59,065 nucleotides of DNA from an uncultured Oscillospiraceae bacterium (GTDB lineage Bacteria > Bacillota > Clostridia > Oscillospirales > Ruminococcaceae), in NCBI GenBank assembly GCA_910578255.1, contig CAJTQM010000009.1, forward strand, positions 1 through 59,065, read 5' to 3'. This document shows, piece by piece, positions 50,375 to 58,581 of the stretch. The position numbers and the translations under genes are program-made. The number at the start of each line of letters is the position of its first letter. The stretch's first letter is position 1. Below the pieces are notes generated by a model. That model was given only the letters and a program-made list of their open reading frames with translations, was not told the origin of the DNA and made no database searches.

Positions 50375-51643
50375 TTAGAGCCATTCGTCCGCCTCAACGC
50401 GGAAATAGCTGCGCTGCCGTTGATCGTCGATAAAAAAGCACAACAGATTCCCCTGCTCGTCGGCAAAGGTACGAAAGTATGCTTTTTCGTCCCCATCAAA
50501 CCGAAGCAGGCGATAGTCCCCCTGGACGATATCAAAGGCCACAAAATCCGCCGTGTATTCTCCGTTCTCGTTCGTCGTTCCCGCAAACAGAATGTATCTG
50601 CCGCCGATTAGCCCGCTGCCGATCCGCCGGGAAAACCAAACGTCCGTGTCCAAGGGAACTTCCACATATCCGTCCGCTGTTTTTTTCAGCACAACCGGTT
50701 TCATCCTGTCTGCGGGGGTTACAGCGTCGGCGGTGTAATAGCTGACGAAGAGATACTCCCCCGCCGCGTCAATCCACTGGATATTTGTATTGGGCCGCCA
50801 GCGCTGGCTCAAGGCCGGGATTTCCTCTTCCGACAGGACTGCCCCATCGGCATTCAAGCAGGTCAAAAAGACCTTTACCTCTCCGTCGATCCGCTGCTCC
50901 TTGGCAAAATAAATCCGGTTGTCGCTGGCGCAGACCGACGTGATCTCCTGCCCGGTGGTCGGCGCGTCGTCCCAGACCCCTTCCGGGTGCTTGCTGACGA
51001 TCCTGCATGTATCCTCTTTAAAATTGTAAACCCCTGTAAACTCGTATTTTCCCTCGTCCTCTATGCCGTTGTAGGAAAACAGAACCTCGCTGTCGTTAAG
51101 CGGGTACAAAAAATTGCGGTAGTTGGTCAGCGGCGCGGAATAAACCGTCTCTTTCCCCTTTAAAGCCAAACCGTAAACCGTCAGATTCATGTTCATGGAC
51201 CCGTCCTCCTGGGCGACGCCGGTTAGGGAAAAATACCTGTCGCCTATGACCAGATCGGATGCGAAGCCCATGTCAAAATCATATTCGCCGATGGCCGCGC
51301 TCTCTTCGTAAAGCATCCGCACGCCCCGAAAATCCTTGGAGGTTACATAGACCTTCCCGCCGGAAAACGCCTGTACTTCCTCGCCCGGTTGGCCAAATCC
51401 CGGATGGGTCCCCTTTCCCTCCAGGGAAATTCGTTCCGGCTTTGGCGTGCGGCACCGCATCGGCTCCGGCCGCTTCTCCTCATTTTGGCTTTCATTGCCG
51501 CTGACGGCGCTGACGCCTGCGGATTCCTCTTGGCCGGACGCCGGGGAAAGACCGACGCTTTCCTCTTTATTTTTTGCGCCGCATCCAGCCAAAACCAGCG
51601 CCGCCAATCCAAAGGATAAAATTTTTATCCATCCGCTTTTCAT
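50375..51643 (-). CDS. Lipoprotein with probable beta-propeller fold, unknown function
   Basis: 422 residues. ATG 51643 is set by GGAGG eight bases upstream. A lipobox VLAGC puts C21 at the mature N-terminus. An acidic, Ser-rich linker runs to about residue 70. The rest is beta-rich with recurring aromatic strands (GDRYFSLTG, NRIYFAKEQ, GEYLFVSYYT, GGRYILFAGT), which suggests a beta-propeller; this is inference from pattern. No catalytic motif is seen. It should sit on the outer face of the membrane. The neighbouring upstream gene encodes a second lipoprotein, with a terminator between them. Confidence 0.75.
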   Translation of the reverse strand: MKSGWIKILSFGLAALVLAGCGAKNKEESVGLSPASGQEESAGVSAVSGNESQNEEKRPEPMRCRTPKPERISLEGKGTHPGFGQPGEEVQAFSGGKVYVTSKDFRGVRMLYEESAAIGEYDFDMGFASDLVIGDRYFSLTGVAQEDGSMNMNLTVYGLALKGKETVYSAPLTNYRNFLYPLNDSEVLFSYNGIEDEGKYEFTGVYNFKEDTCRIVSKHPEGVWDDAPTTGQEITSVCASDNRIYFAKEQRIDGEVKVFLTCLNADGAVLSEEEIPALSQRWRPNTNIQWIDAAGEYLFVSYYTADAVTPADRMKPVVLKKTADGYVEVPLDTDVWFSRRIGSGLIGGRYILFAGTTNENGEYTADFVAFDIVQGDYRLLRFDGDEKAYFRTFADEQGNLLCFFIDDQRQRSYFRVEADEWL

Positions 51644-51664
51644 TTTCTCTTCCTCCCCCCTTCG

Positions 51665-51715
51665 CAAAAAAGCAGGCAGCGCCTACCTTTTACAATAAGA
51701 ACCGGACGCTGCCCG
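51665..51715 (-). terminator. Terminator of the 248-residue lipoprotein gene
   Basis: On the minus strand GGGCAGCGTCC pairs with GGCGCTGCC (one bulge) across a roughly 17-base loop, then TGCTTTTTTGC. It lies about 90 bases after the stop at 51808. Confidence 0.65.
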
Positions 51716-51807
51716 TTTTTGTTTCATTTGCAAAGAAGCACTCTCCCTCTCAAATGGCCTTTTGCAGAGGATTTGTGCATTTTAGCCCTTTGGTTAAGCT
51801 TAAAGCT

Positions 51808-52554
51808 TTACCTGTCTTCCGGCTCCTCTAAGGGAAAAAGCCTCTCTCGCTGCTCTTCATCCATCACCGAGTAATTGTACCTCTCCGGAAGCTTTTGCAG
51901 TTCGCCGCTGCGAGTGTCCAGCACATACCAAACATACTGCTGCGGCATTTTTTCGTCAACGCCGGTGGATTCCACCCTCTCCAAAGCTGCCTTAAATTCC
52001 TCCGACTCAAACCCGATCAGCGTGCGGTAGTTGGTCAAAAGCCAGAAGAAAAACGGCTGTTCCGACGAAAAAATCCGCTCGGTTTCACAATTCGGACTGT
52101 CCGGGTAGAACACCCGGTAAAGCCCGTTGTCCACCGTGTAATAGAAGACATAGTCGCCGGGCAGAAAGGCCGTGATCTCCCCCTGGATTTCCGCGGGGAC
52201 CTCGTAGATCACCGTTTCTTTATACTGCGCCCCGCCCGACGGCGTTAAAACCAGCTGATCGGTGGGGAAACGAACCGCCCGGCCGAATCGGAAAAGAGAC
52301 TGGTTCCAATCCACATACCGCTCCTGGCCAAAATACGTCTCCCGGCTCATTTCCAAGCCGCGCCCCGCAAAATCCGGCTGGGCTGGCGGCTGCGCTTCGG
52401 AAATTTTCGCGTCTTCCAAAGAGGACCGGGAAGTCTCCGGCGCGTTTTGGGCCGGCGCCGAAGCAGAGGGCGCGTCCTGCGCCGTCCGGCACCCGGAAAG
52501 AAAAAGCAGGGCGATGCAAAGGGCAAGACAAAAACCGCGTTTTGAACCCGGCAT
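51808..52554 (-). CDS. Lipoprotein of unknown function
   Basis: 248 residues. Lipoprotein signal with FLSGC (C22), an Ala/Pro/Ser-rich linker to about residue 65, then a mixed domain with aromatic strands (YVFYYTVDNGLYRVFYP, FFFWLLTNYRTLIGFES, QYVWYVLDTRSGELQKLP). The strand pattern resembles parts of the 422-residue lipoprotein downstream, so the two could be related surface proteins. AGGAGAAA precedes the ATG, and a consensus promoter is at 52610-52638. Confidence 0.72.
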   Translation of the reverse strand: MPGSKRGFCLALCIALLFLSGCRTAQDAPSASAPAQNAPETSRSSLEDAKISEAQPPAQPDFAGRGLEMSRETYFGQERYVDWNQSLFRFGRAVRFPTDQLVLTPSGGAQYKETVIYEVPAEIQGEITAFLPGDYVFYYTVDNGLYRVFYPDSPNCETERIFSSEQPFFFWLLTNYRTLIGFESEEFKAALERVESTGVDEKMPQQYVWYVLDTRSGELQKLPERYNYSVMDEEQRERLFPLEEPEDR

Positions 52555-52609
52555 AGGCGTTTCTCCTTTTTTCAGGAATTTTTTGGAACGAGAATCTTTC
52601 TTTATTCTA

Positions 52610-52638
52610 ATTATACCTTGAAAAGGACAAATTGTAAA
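52610..52638 (-). promoter_or_regulatory. Promoter of the 248-residue lipoprotein gene
   Basis: On the minus strand TTTACA (52638-52633), a 17-base spacer and a perfect TATAAT (52615-52610), about 55 bases before the start codon. Confidence 0.8.
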
Positions 52639-52700
52639 TGTTTATAATTCCCAAGAAAATCCATATAGCTTTGGCAGATCTGCCCCGGACTTTCAGATGA

Positions 52701-52743
52701 CAAAAAACACCGAAAAGTCCTGTGGGCTCTCCGGCGTTTTTTG
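52701..52743 (-). terminator. Terminator of typA
   Basis: CAAAAAACGCCG and CGGTGTTTTTTG (minus strand) pair with one G-T wobble around a loop of about 19 bases. The T-run follows the stem on the minus strand, seven bases after the typA stop. Confidence 0.75.
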
Positions 52744-52749
52744 TATGTT

Positions 52750-54567
52750 TTATTTTTTCATGATGGTTTTCATCCGCTGGGCGTTGTCTAAAATCCGTTT
52801 GCGCAGCCGGATGTTTTTAGGGGTCACCTCTACCAGTTCGTCGTCGCCGATAAATTCCAGCGCGTCCTCTAAACTCATGCGCCGCGGCGGCGTAAGGCGC
52901 AGCGCGTCGTCGCTGCCGGAGGACCGGGTGTTGGTCAGGTGCTTTTTCTTGCAGACGTTCACCGCAATATCCCCGGCCTTGGGCGACTGACCTACGATCA
53001 TCCCCTCATACACCTGCACCCCTGCGCCGATAAATAGGATTCCGCGCTCCTGGGCGTTGTACAGTCCATAGACCACTGCTTCGCCGGTTTCAAAGGCAAT
53101 CAGCGATCCGGTAACCCGGCGGGGAATGTCCCCCTTATAGGGCTGGTATCCGTCAAATACCGAGGTCATGATCCCTTCGCCGCGGGTGGCGGTCATAAAG
53201 TCGCTGCGGTAGCCAAACAGTCCCCGGGAGGGAATGGAGAATTCCACCCGCATCCGGTTTCCCTGGGGCGCCATGTGGATCAGTTCCCCCTTACGCCGGC
53301 CCATTTCCTCCATAATCGAGCCCACCGATTCCTCCGGCACGTCCACCACCAGGTGTTCTACCGGCTCGTGCAGCTTGCCGCCGATTTCTTTAAACAGCAC
53401 CCGCGGAGTACTGACCTGGAACTCGTAGCCCTCCCGCCGCATGGTTTCGATGAGAATGGACAGGTGCATTTCCCCACGGCCGGATACTTTGAACGCTTCG
53501 GTGGTGTCCGTGTCCTCCACCCGCAGGGACACATCCTTTAAAAGTTCCTTGTACAAACGGTCCCGCAGGTGCCGGGAGGTGACGAATTTTCCCTCCTTTC
53601 CCGCGAAGGGACTGTCGTTGACCGAAAAGGTCATCTCCACCGTCGGTTCAGAGATTCGCACAAAGGGCAGCGGCTCGGGGCAGTTTACGTCGGTAAGGGT
53701 GTGACCGATGGTGATGTCTTCAAGCCCCGAGATACTGATAATGTCCCCGACCTTTGCCGTTTCCACCGGCGATCTTTTCAGCCCGTCAAACTGGAACATG
53801 GTGGCGATTTTCCCCCGGACGGTTTTGTCCTTCTGGTAATAGTCGGTAATCGCCACCTCCTGTCCTACCCGGATGGAGCCGCGGTCAATCCGGCCGATGC
53901 AGATCCGGCCCACATATTCGTTATAGTCCAGCGAGGAAACCAGCATTTGCAGCGGCGCATCCTCTTCGCCCCGGGGCGCGGGGATGTATTCCAAGATGGT
54001 TTCAAAAAGCGGCTGCAAATCCTTGCCCTGCTGATAGGGCGACATGCTGGCCACCCCTTCTCTGCCGGAGCAGTACACCACCGGACTGTCCAGCTGCTCC
54101 TCCGACGCGTCTAAATCCAACAAAAGTTCCAGCACCTCGTCGGCGATTTCATCGGTGCGTGCGTCGGGCCGGTCGATCTTGTTGACCACCACAATGACCC
54201 GATGGCCCAGATCCAGCGCCTTTTGCAGCACAAACCGCGTTTGGGGCATCGGACCCTCAAACGCGTCGACCAAAAGCAGAACGCCGTCCACCATTTTGAG
54301 GACCCGCTCCACCTCGCCGCCAAAGTCCGCGTGGCCGGGGGTGTCGATAATATTGATCTTTACATCTTTATAATAAGCCGCTGTGTTTTTTGCCAGGATG
54401 GTAATGCCCCGCTCCCGCTCCAGGTCGTTGTTGTCCATCACCCGGTCGGCTACCTCCTGATTTTCCCGGAACACGCCGCCCTGCTTGAGCATTTCGTCCA
54501 CCAGGGTGGTTTTGCCGTGGTCGACGTGGGCGATAATCGCAATATTTCTCAAATCATTTCTAATCAA
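52750..54567 (-). CDS. typA: Ribosome-associated GTPase TypA/BipA
   Basis: 605 residues, full length. The G domain has AHVDHGKTT (13-21), RERGITI, DTPGHADF and NKIDRPDA; EF-G-like domains and the TypA-specific C-terminal domain (RGLFGYRSDFMTATRGEGIM, GQSPKAGDIAVNVCKKKHLTN) follow. TypA binds ribosomes and helps 50S assembly, mainly under cold or stress. The start is TTG 54567 with GAGGAA upstream; no better ATG exists and the first residues (IRNDLRNIAII) fit the family. It is transcribed alone. Confidence 0.97.
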   Translation of the reverse strand: MIRNDLRNIAIIAHVDHGKTTLVDEMLKQGGVFRENQEVADRVMDNNDLERERGITILAKNTAAYYKDVKINIIDTPGHADFGGEVERVLKMVDGVLLLVDAFEGPMPQTRFVLQKALDLGHRVIVVVNKIDRPDARTDEIADEVLELLLDLDASEEQLDSPVVYCSGREGVASMSPYQQGKDLQPLFETILEYIPAPRGEEDAPLQMLVSSLDYNEYVGRICIGRIDRGSIRVGQEVAITDYYQKDKTVRGKIATMFQFDGLKRSPVETAKVGDIISISGLEDITIGHTLTDVNCPEPLPFVRISEPTVEMTFSVNDSPFAGKEGKFVTSRHLRDRLYKELLKDVSLRVEDTDTTEAFKVSGRGEMHLSILIETMRREGYEFQVSTPRVLFKEIGGKLHEPVEHLVVDVPEESVGSIMEEMGRRKGELIHMAPQGNRMRVEFSIPSRGLFGYRSDFMTATRGEGIMTSVFDGYQPYKGDIPRRVTGSLIAFETGEAVVYGLYNAQERGILFIGAGVQVYEGMIVGQSPKAGDIAVNVCKKKHLTNTRSSGSDDALRLTPPRRMSLEDALEFIGDDELVEVTPKNIRLRKRILDNAQRMKTIMKK

Positions 54568-54777
54568 AACCGGTTCCTCTTTCCTTTGCCAAAAAATTTC
54601 TTTTGGGGCCTTCGGCCCTGCTTTAGCCGTCTTTGATCCATAGACCGCTTTTCACACTGACAGTTTATTATAAAACTTTTTTCTCCCTTTTTCCACAAAA
54701 ATGCGAAAAAAATTGTTTTTCCACTTTTTCTTTACATTTTAAAGGGACACCCTCTCCATTTCCATAAGAATTGCCCA

Positions 54778-54812
54778 ACAAAAACAGCCATCCGCCTTTG
54801 GCTGAATGGCTG
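54778..54812 (-). terminator. Terminator of lexA
   Basis: On the minus strand CAGCCAT and ATGGCTG pair, with an inner AGCC/GGCG stem, then GTTTTTGTTG. It lies 33 bases after the lexA stop. Confidence 0.75.
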
Positions 54813-54844
54813 CTGGATTTTTCGTCGACTAAAAGCCAGGCGCT

Positions 54845-55432
54845 TTATTCATAAAAACGCAGGCAGGCGATAACCTTTCCCAAAATCGAGCAGGAATCCA
54901 CGATGATCGGATCCATCGTATCGTTTTCCGGCTGTAAGCGGTAATGGCCGTTCTCCTTATAAAAGCGTTTGACCGTGGCCTCGTCCTCCACCAGCGCCAC
55001 CACAATTTCCCCGTTGTCCGCTGCACTCTCCCGCCTGGCTACAATCACGTCACCGTCAAGGATTCCGGCGTTGATCATGCTTTCACCCCGCACATGCAGG
55101 GCGAACAGATCGCTTCCGTCCCCGTATTTTGTCTGAAACGGGATATACTCCTCAATTTCTTCCACCGCCAAAATGGGCATACCGGCCGTTACCGTCCCCA
55201 GCAAAGGCACCTTCACCGCGCCGCCCCCCGGCAGGCGGATTGCCCGGTTGAGATTTTCTTCCCGCACAATATACCCTTCCTCCTCCAACTCTTTCAGGTA
55301 TTTATGAACGGTAGAGGTGGACTTAATCTGTAGCGCGGCGCAGATTTCCCGGACCGAGGGGGGAACACCGTCGCTGATTTCTCGGGTGATGTAGTCGAGG
55401 ATTTTACGGGCCTTGTCATTTAGCTGGTTCAT
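54845..55432 (-). CDS. lexA: LexA repressor
   Basis: 195 residues. ATG 55432 is set by AAGGAG. The N-terminal winged helix (about 1-65; PPSVREICAALQIKSTSTVHKYL) binds SOS operators. The cleavage site is A83-G84, and the S24-type peptidase dyad is S118 (GESM) with K155 (ATVKRF). RecA filaments trigger self-cleavage, releasing SOS genes. An imperfect operator, AAACATACGTTT, lies 70 bases upstream and suggests self-control. No SOS gene adjoins it. Confidence 0.96.
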   Translation of the reverse strand: MNQLNDKARKILDYITREISDGVPPSVREICAALQIKSTSTVHKYLKELEEEGYIVREENLNRAIRLPGGGAVKVPLLGTVTAGMPILAVEEIEEYIPFQTKYGDGSDLFALHVRGESMINAGILDGDVIVARRESAADNGEIVVALVEDEATVKRFYKENGHYRLQPENDTMDPIIVDSCSILGKVIACLRFYE

Positions 55433-55502
55433 GAAAACGACTCCTTTCAAAAGGCAGAAAGCGGCGGTTTTTTTCATCATATCATATCTTTTGAAAAATT
55501 GC

Positions 55503-55514
55503 AAACATACGTTT
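55503..55514 (-). promoter_or_regulatory. Candidate LexA operator upstream of lexA
   Basis: AAACATACGTTT is a perfect palindrome. It differs from the firmicute LexA box GAAC-N4-GTTC only at the outer base of each half (A/T instead of G/C). Its place just upstream of lexA fits autorepression. No promoter of good quality could be placed next to it. Confidence 0.45.
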
Positions 55515-55693
55515 AAACTCTGCCGGATTTTTTGCCTTTAACAAAAAATCCTTCGCCAAAAAGTGTGATATTCCCCCTTTTACACCATGTGGAAAACACG
55601 TCTAACAATCCTTGTCACGATTTCTTCACACGAATTGGCAAAATTGTTTATTTTTTGTTCACTCCAAAACAACACTTCCGCCTGTCAAATGGG

Positions 55694-55812
55694 TATAATA
55701 AGATTGTACCCGATAAACGCAGCCGCAGCGTTTGGGTACGAACTCTACCTTCCTCAAAAAACACACCTCAAAACGCAAAAAGGAGCAGGGAAACCTGCTC
55801 CTTTTTGCGTTT
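55694..55812 (+). ncRNA. Possible small structured RNA
   Basis: A perfect TATAAT at 55694-55699 (no clear -35) is followed seven bases later by a long hairpin: GTACCC-GAT-AAACGC / GCGTTT-GGGTAC (55706-55739). An intrinsic terminator at 55771-55812 follows. A transcript of about 105 bases would start at the hairpin and end at the terminator. No reading frame is evident. It matches no RNA family I recognise. Without a -35 box it may also be a chance arrangement. Confidence 0.25.
55771..55812. terminator. Bidirectional terminator, 19 bp stem
   Basis: AAACGCAAAAAGGAGCAGG and its exact complement flank a GAAA loop. On the minus strand it follows the stop of the gene at 55847-56164 by 34 bases. 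On the plus strand it could end the small RNA proposed at 55694. Confidence 0.9.
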
Positions 55813-55846
55813 GCCTTCTTTTTCCCCCGCTCCAACCAAAAGCTTT

Positions 55847-56164
55847 TTAATCCGTTTCGTCCTTTAAATAAAGGTCAATCCATTGATCCACCTCTGCTAT
55901 CAGCCGGCGCAGCGGGTCCTCCCAATCGCTGGTGGAGCCGATATACGCCCGGTTGGCACTGGTCAAAAACTGCAGCGCGCCCCGCAGGTGGCTGTAGCCT
56001 GCCTGGGGATCCTGCAAAACCGACCGGGCGTTTTGATAGCGGATATAAAGCATGGACAACAGTCCGTCCGCAGAAAGCTGCCCGCCGCCGTACTGTTCCT
56101 CTAAATATCCGATAGCCTCTTCGATTTTCTCCAGCATTTGATTTTTTATTTCTCTTTTTTCCAT
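55847..56164 (-). CDS. Small cytoplasmic protein of unknown function
   Basis: 105 residues from ATG 56164, with AAAGGAATCAGG upstream. It is mostly helical and acidic at the end: a first helix with IKNQMLEKIEEAIGYLEEQY, then DGLLSMLYIRYQNARSVL and a C-terminal LRRLIAEVDQWIDLYLKDE. No membrane segment or signal is visible, and I recognise no family. A frame extension to 56284 lacks a ribosome site and is not used. It is a single-gene unit with a possible promoter at 56223-56251. Confidence 0.7.
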   Translation of the reverse strand: MEKREIKNQMLEKIEEAIGYLEEQYGGGQLSADGLLSMLYIRYQNARSVLQDPQAGYSHLRGALQFLTSANRAYIGSTSDWEDPLRRLIAEVDQWIDLYLKDETD

Positions 56165-56222
56165 CCTGATTCCTTTCCTCTGATCCGGCTGTAAAAATTG
56201 ACGGAACATTCCCTTCATCGTC

Positions 56223-56251
56223 ATTCTACCATGAGATGCCGAAGCCTGACA
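56223..56251 (-). promoter_or_regulatory. Possible promoter of the small unknown gene
   Basis: On the minus strand TGTCAG, a 17-base spacer, then TAGAAT. The -10 box is about 60 bases upstream of ATG 56164. A small GC-rich hairpin (56262-56282) lies just behind it. Confidence 0.45.
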
Positions 56252-56294
56252 TGATAGAATAGGCCATGCCCATAGGGCGGCCATAGAAATCTTA

Positions 56295-56323
56295 GTATAA
56301 TAACGGCTTTGACGTTATTATAC
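56295..56323. repeat. 11 bp inverted repeat, possible operator
   Basis: GTATAATAACG and CGTTATTATAC are exact complements with a seven-base centre. Each arm contains TATAAT on one strand, so it may be an operator over -10-like boxes or a protein-binding palindrome. It lies between two divergent genes, 131 bases from the small unknown gene and 218 from the cysteine desulfidase gene. Confidence 0.5.
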
Positions 56324-56404
56324 CAGAAAATTTTTCTTTCTCCTATTTCTTTTTTATAAAATCGCAAACTATACATTTTGTCTAATTATTTTCGCTTATT
56401 TCTT

Positions 56405-56433
56405 TTGCTTTCTGTTGAAATCTATGATATAAT
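56405..56433 (+). promoter_or_regulatory. Promoter of the cysteine desulfidase gene
   Basis: TTGCTT, a 17-base spacer and a perfect TATAAT. The start codon is about 107 bases downstream, leaving a leader of roughly 100 bases in which I see no clear structure. Confidence 0.75.
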
Positions 56434-56540
56434 GGCTGTAAATAGTTGCCCATAAAATAAACCGGCCTTTTTCGACTGTTTGCGTTCTGCCGACACATTT
56501 GGCTGGTTTACGGTATGTAAGAGAAAGGACTTTGAGCGTT

Positions 56541-57779
56541 ATGAACGATTTCCTGCTGCAAAAAATTAAGGATGTGGTGGTGCCCGCCACAGGCTGCACC
56601 GAACCGGTGGCCATTGCCCTGAACGCGGCCACTGCTCGGGATCATCTGAAGGGAAAAATCAAATCGGTTCGGGTAAAGATGGATATCTGCCTTTTGAAAA
56701 ACGCCATGGGCGTTGGCATTCCCGGCGTGCCGGAACGAGGCGTTGCCATGTGCGTTGCCGTCGGTCTCGCCGGAGGCGACGCGTCCCGGGGGATGGATGT
56801 GCTGGGCAGCATCACCGAGGCGCATCATCAGCAGGCGTTGGACCTGCTGCCGCTTATCGAGGTAAAGATGGACGATACCCGCACCAACTTGTATGTAGAA
56901 ACGGTGCTGGAAAGCGAGGAGGATGCCGTCCGCGTCATTACCGACGGCAACCATGACCGAATCGTTTCCATTGATCATCCGCCTTTCGAACCGTATATCT
57001 CCCAGAATTTCGCAGACGACAGTTTAGAGGAATATACCCTTTCGGATTTCCGCCGTTTTGCCGACACCGTCCCGATAGAGCAGCTGCAATTTTTAAAAGA
57101 GGGGGTCGAAATGAATCTGGCCATCTCCAAGGCGGGCGAGACCCTTCCCTGGGGAAAATCCATGGAGACCCTCTCGGAAAAAGGATACATGGGAGACAGT
57201 CTTCTTTTAAACGTACAGCGGGTTACTTCCTGCGCCTCCTTTGCGCGGATGAGCGGTGTGCAGCTGCCGGTCATGACCACCACCGGCAGTGGCAATCAGG
57301 GAATCACTCTGATTTTAACCGTCGCCTCCACCGCCATGCAGCTGGGAATCCCGGAGGAAACCATGCTGCGAGCCATCGCTTTTGCCCAGGCCATTAACCT
57401 GTACGCGAAGCATTATCTCGGTACCCTGTCCTGCCTGTGCTCCTGCAGCGTCGCCTCAGGGCTCAGCGCCTCTGCCGGCATCGTTTATATGATGGGCGGC
57501 TCGGACCAGCAGGTGCTGGATACCATGCGCAACGTGCTCGGCAGTATTTCCGGTATGATCTGCGACGGCGCCAAGGAAGGGTGTGCCAGTAAGGTATGTC
57601 TGTCCACCGGCCTATCGGTTATGTCGGCAATGATGGCCCTCAACGGGATGAACACCAAGCCGGCCGACGGCATTCTGGCCGATAACCTAAAGGATCTGTT
57701 CACCAACCTGGGCAACATCGCCAATGTGGGCATGGCGCCGGCCAACGCGGCGATAGTGGACATCATGTTACATAAATAA
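56541..57779 (+). CDS. L-cysteine desulfidase / serine dehydratase-like protein (UPF0597, CyuA type)
   Basis: 412 residues. The N-terminal VVVPATGCTEPVAIAL (C19) is the family hallmark. Cys residues in VTSCASF, LSCLCSCSVASG and GMICDGAKEGCASK provide ligands for a [4Fe-4S] cluster, as in CyuA and the related iron-sulfur L-serine dehydratases. The likely reaction splits L-cysteine into pyruvate, ammonia and hydrogen sulfide. ATG 56541 is preferred over an upstream extension because AGAAAGGAC precedes it. It is a single-gene unit; no cysteine transporter is next to it, so substrate identity rests on family alone. Confidence 0.88.
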   Translation: MNDFLLQKIKDVVVPATGCTEPVAIALNAATARDHLKGKIKSVRVKMDICLLKNAMGVGIPGVPERGVAMCVAVGLAGGDASRGMDVLGSITEAHHQQALDLLPLIEVKMDDTRTNLYVETVLESEEDAVRVITDGNHDRIVSIDHPPFEPYISQNFADDSLEEYTLSDFRRFADTVPIEQLQFLKEGVEMNLAISKAGETLPWGKSMETLSEKGYMGDSLLLNVQRVTSCASFARMSGVQLPVMTTTGSGNQGITLILTVASTAMQLGIPEETMLRAIAFAQAINLYAKHYLGTLSCLCSCSVASGLSASAGIVYMMGGSDQQVLDTMRNVLGSISGMICDGAKEGCASKVCLSTGLSVMSAMMALNGMNTKPADGILADNLKDLFTNLGNIANVGMAPANAAIVDIMLHK

Positions 57780-57790
57780 AATCGACCGAT

Positions 57791-57829
57791 AAAAAGTCCC
57801 TCAGTCTCAGGCGGATTGAGGGACTTTTT
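57791..57829. terminator. Bidirectional terminator between the desulfidase and methyltransferase genes
   Basis: AAAAAGTCCCTCA pairs with TGAGGGACTTTTT. It lies 11 bases past the stop at 57779 and 7 bases past the minus-strand stop at 57837. Confidence 0.9.
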
Positions 57830-57836
57830 CTATGGC

Positions 57837-58535
57837 TTATTTGATCGCCCGGATCATGGCCGTATGGTCGTCGCCGGCGAGAAATCCGACCAATTCCGCT
57901 GTTTTGAACCCACCTGCCCGGATCGCCTGCATCTCATGTTCCAACGTCAGAGGCGTATCAAAATGGACAAATTTTTCCGGCGGAATCCCGTCCCGATCCC
58001 TTCTGCGGCGGCATTCGGCAAAGAGAAGGTCCTCAATTTCCTGGGTTGTGGCAATATAATCGCATTCCAAAAAGACGCCGCCGGGCCGCAGGCACCGGTA
58101 TACTTTGGAAAAAAGCTGCCGCTTTCGGTCCGCAGTAAAGTGATGGAGGGTCTCGAAAGCCACAGCGCAGTCGAAGGCTTCCTCGGGGAAATCGTAGGTA
58201 AAATAGTCGGCACAAATCAGATTCAAAGAGCGCCCCGCATGTTTTTGCGAAAGCTTTGCCAGCATCTCATGGGACAAATCAATTCCGGTCACCGTAAGGG
58301 AAGGAAATCGGGCAAAAATTTGGTCCAACTCCAGGCCGGTTCCGCATCCAATGTCAAAAAGCGACTGAATCTCGGCGGGCAGCAGCCGGGCCATCCAGGA
58401 ATAATGCGCCTTCCAGGGGGACATGTGTTCTTCGTAATCCTCGATACGGGCATCGAAAAAAGAATCCATTCTCTCTAAAGGAGTGTCTCTGGTCTCTTCC
58501 AGCCACGCTTTCAATTCCAAAAAATCTTCAGACAT
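57837..58535 (-). CDS. Class I SAM-dependent methyltransferase
   Basis: 232 residues with a Rossmann-type core: motif I LFDIGCGTGLELDQI (residues 59-73), the acidic end of strand 2 in TGIDLSHEM, CADYFTY, the motif-IV-like FDCAVAFETLHHF, and YRCLRPGGVFLE. A helical N-terminal part of about 50 residues (WKAHYSWMARLLP) precedes it. GAGGTGAT precedes the ATG. The methyl acceptor is not evident; small-molecule targets are most common in this group. The gene stands alone. Confidence 0.88.
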   Translation of the reverse strand: MSEDFLELKAWLEETRDTPLERMDSFFDARIEDYEEHMSPWKAHYSWMARLLPAEIQSLFDIGCGTGLELDQIFARFPSLTVTGIDLSHEMLAKLSQKHAGRSLNLICADYFTYDFPEEAFDCAVAFETLHHFTADRKRQLFSKVYRCLRPGGVFLECDYIATTQEIEDLLFAECRRRRDRDGIPPEKFVHFDTPLTLEHEMQAIRAGGFKTAELVGFLAGDDHTAMIRAIK

Positions 58536-58581
58536 TCTATCACCTCAAAAAACTTTTTTTCAATATGAGAGTGGGATCTTT

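Noticed and set aside
49900..50586. A 228-codon minus-strand frame across the S10 leader and the lipoprotein terminator
   Set aside because: It crosses a strong terminator and the end of a real gene and has no ribosome site.
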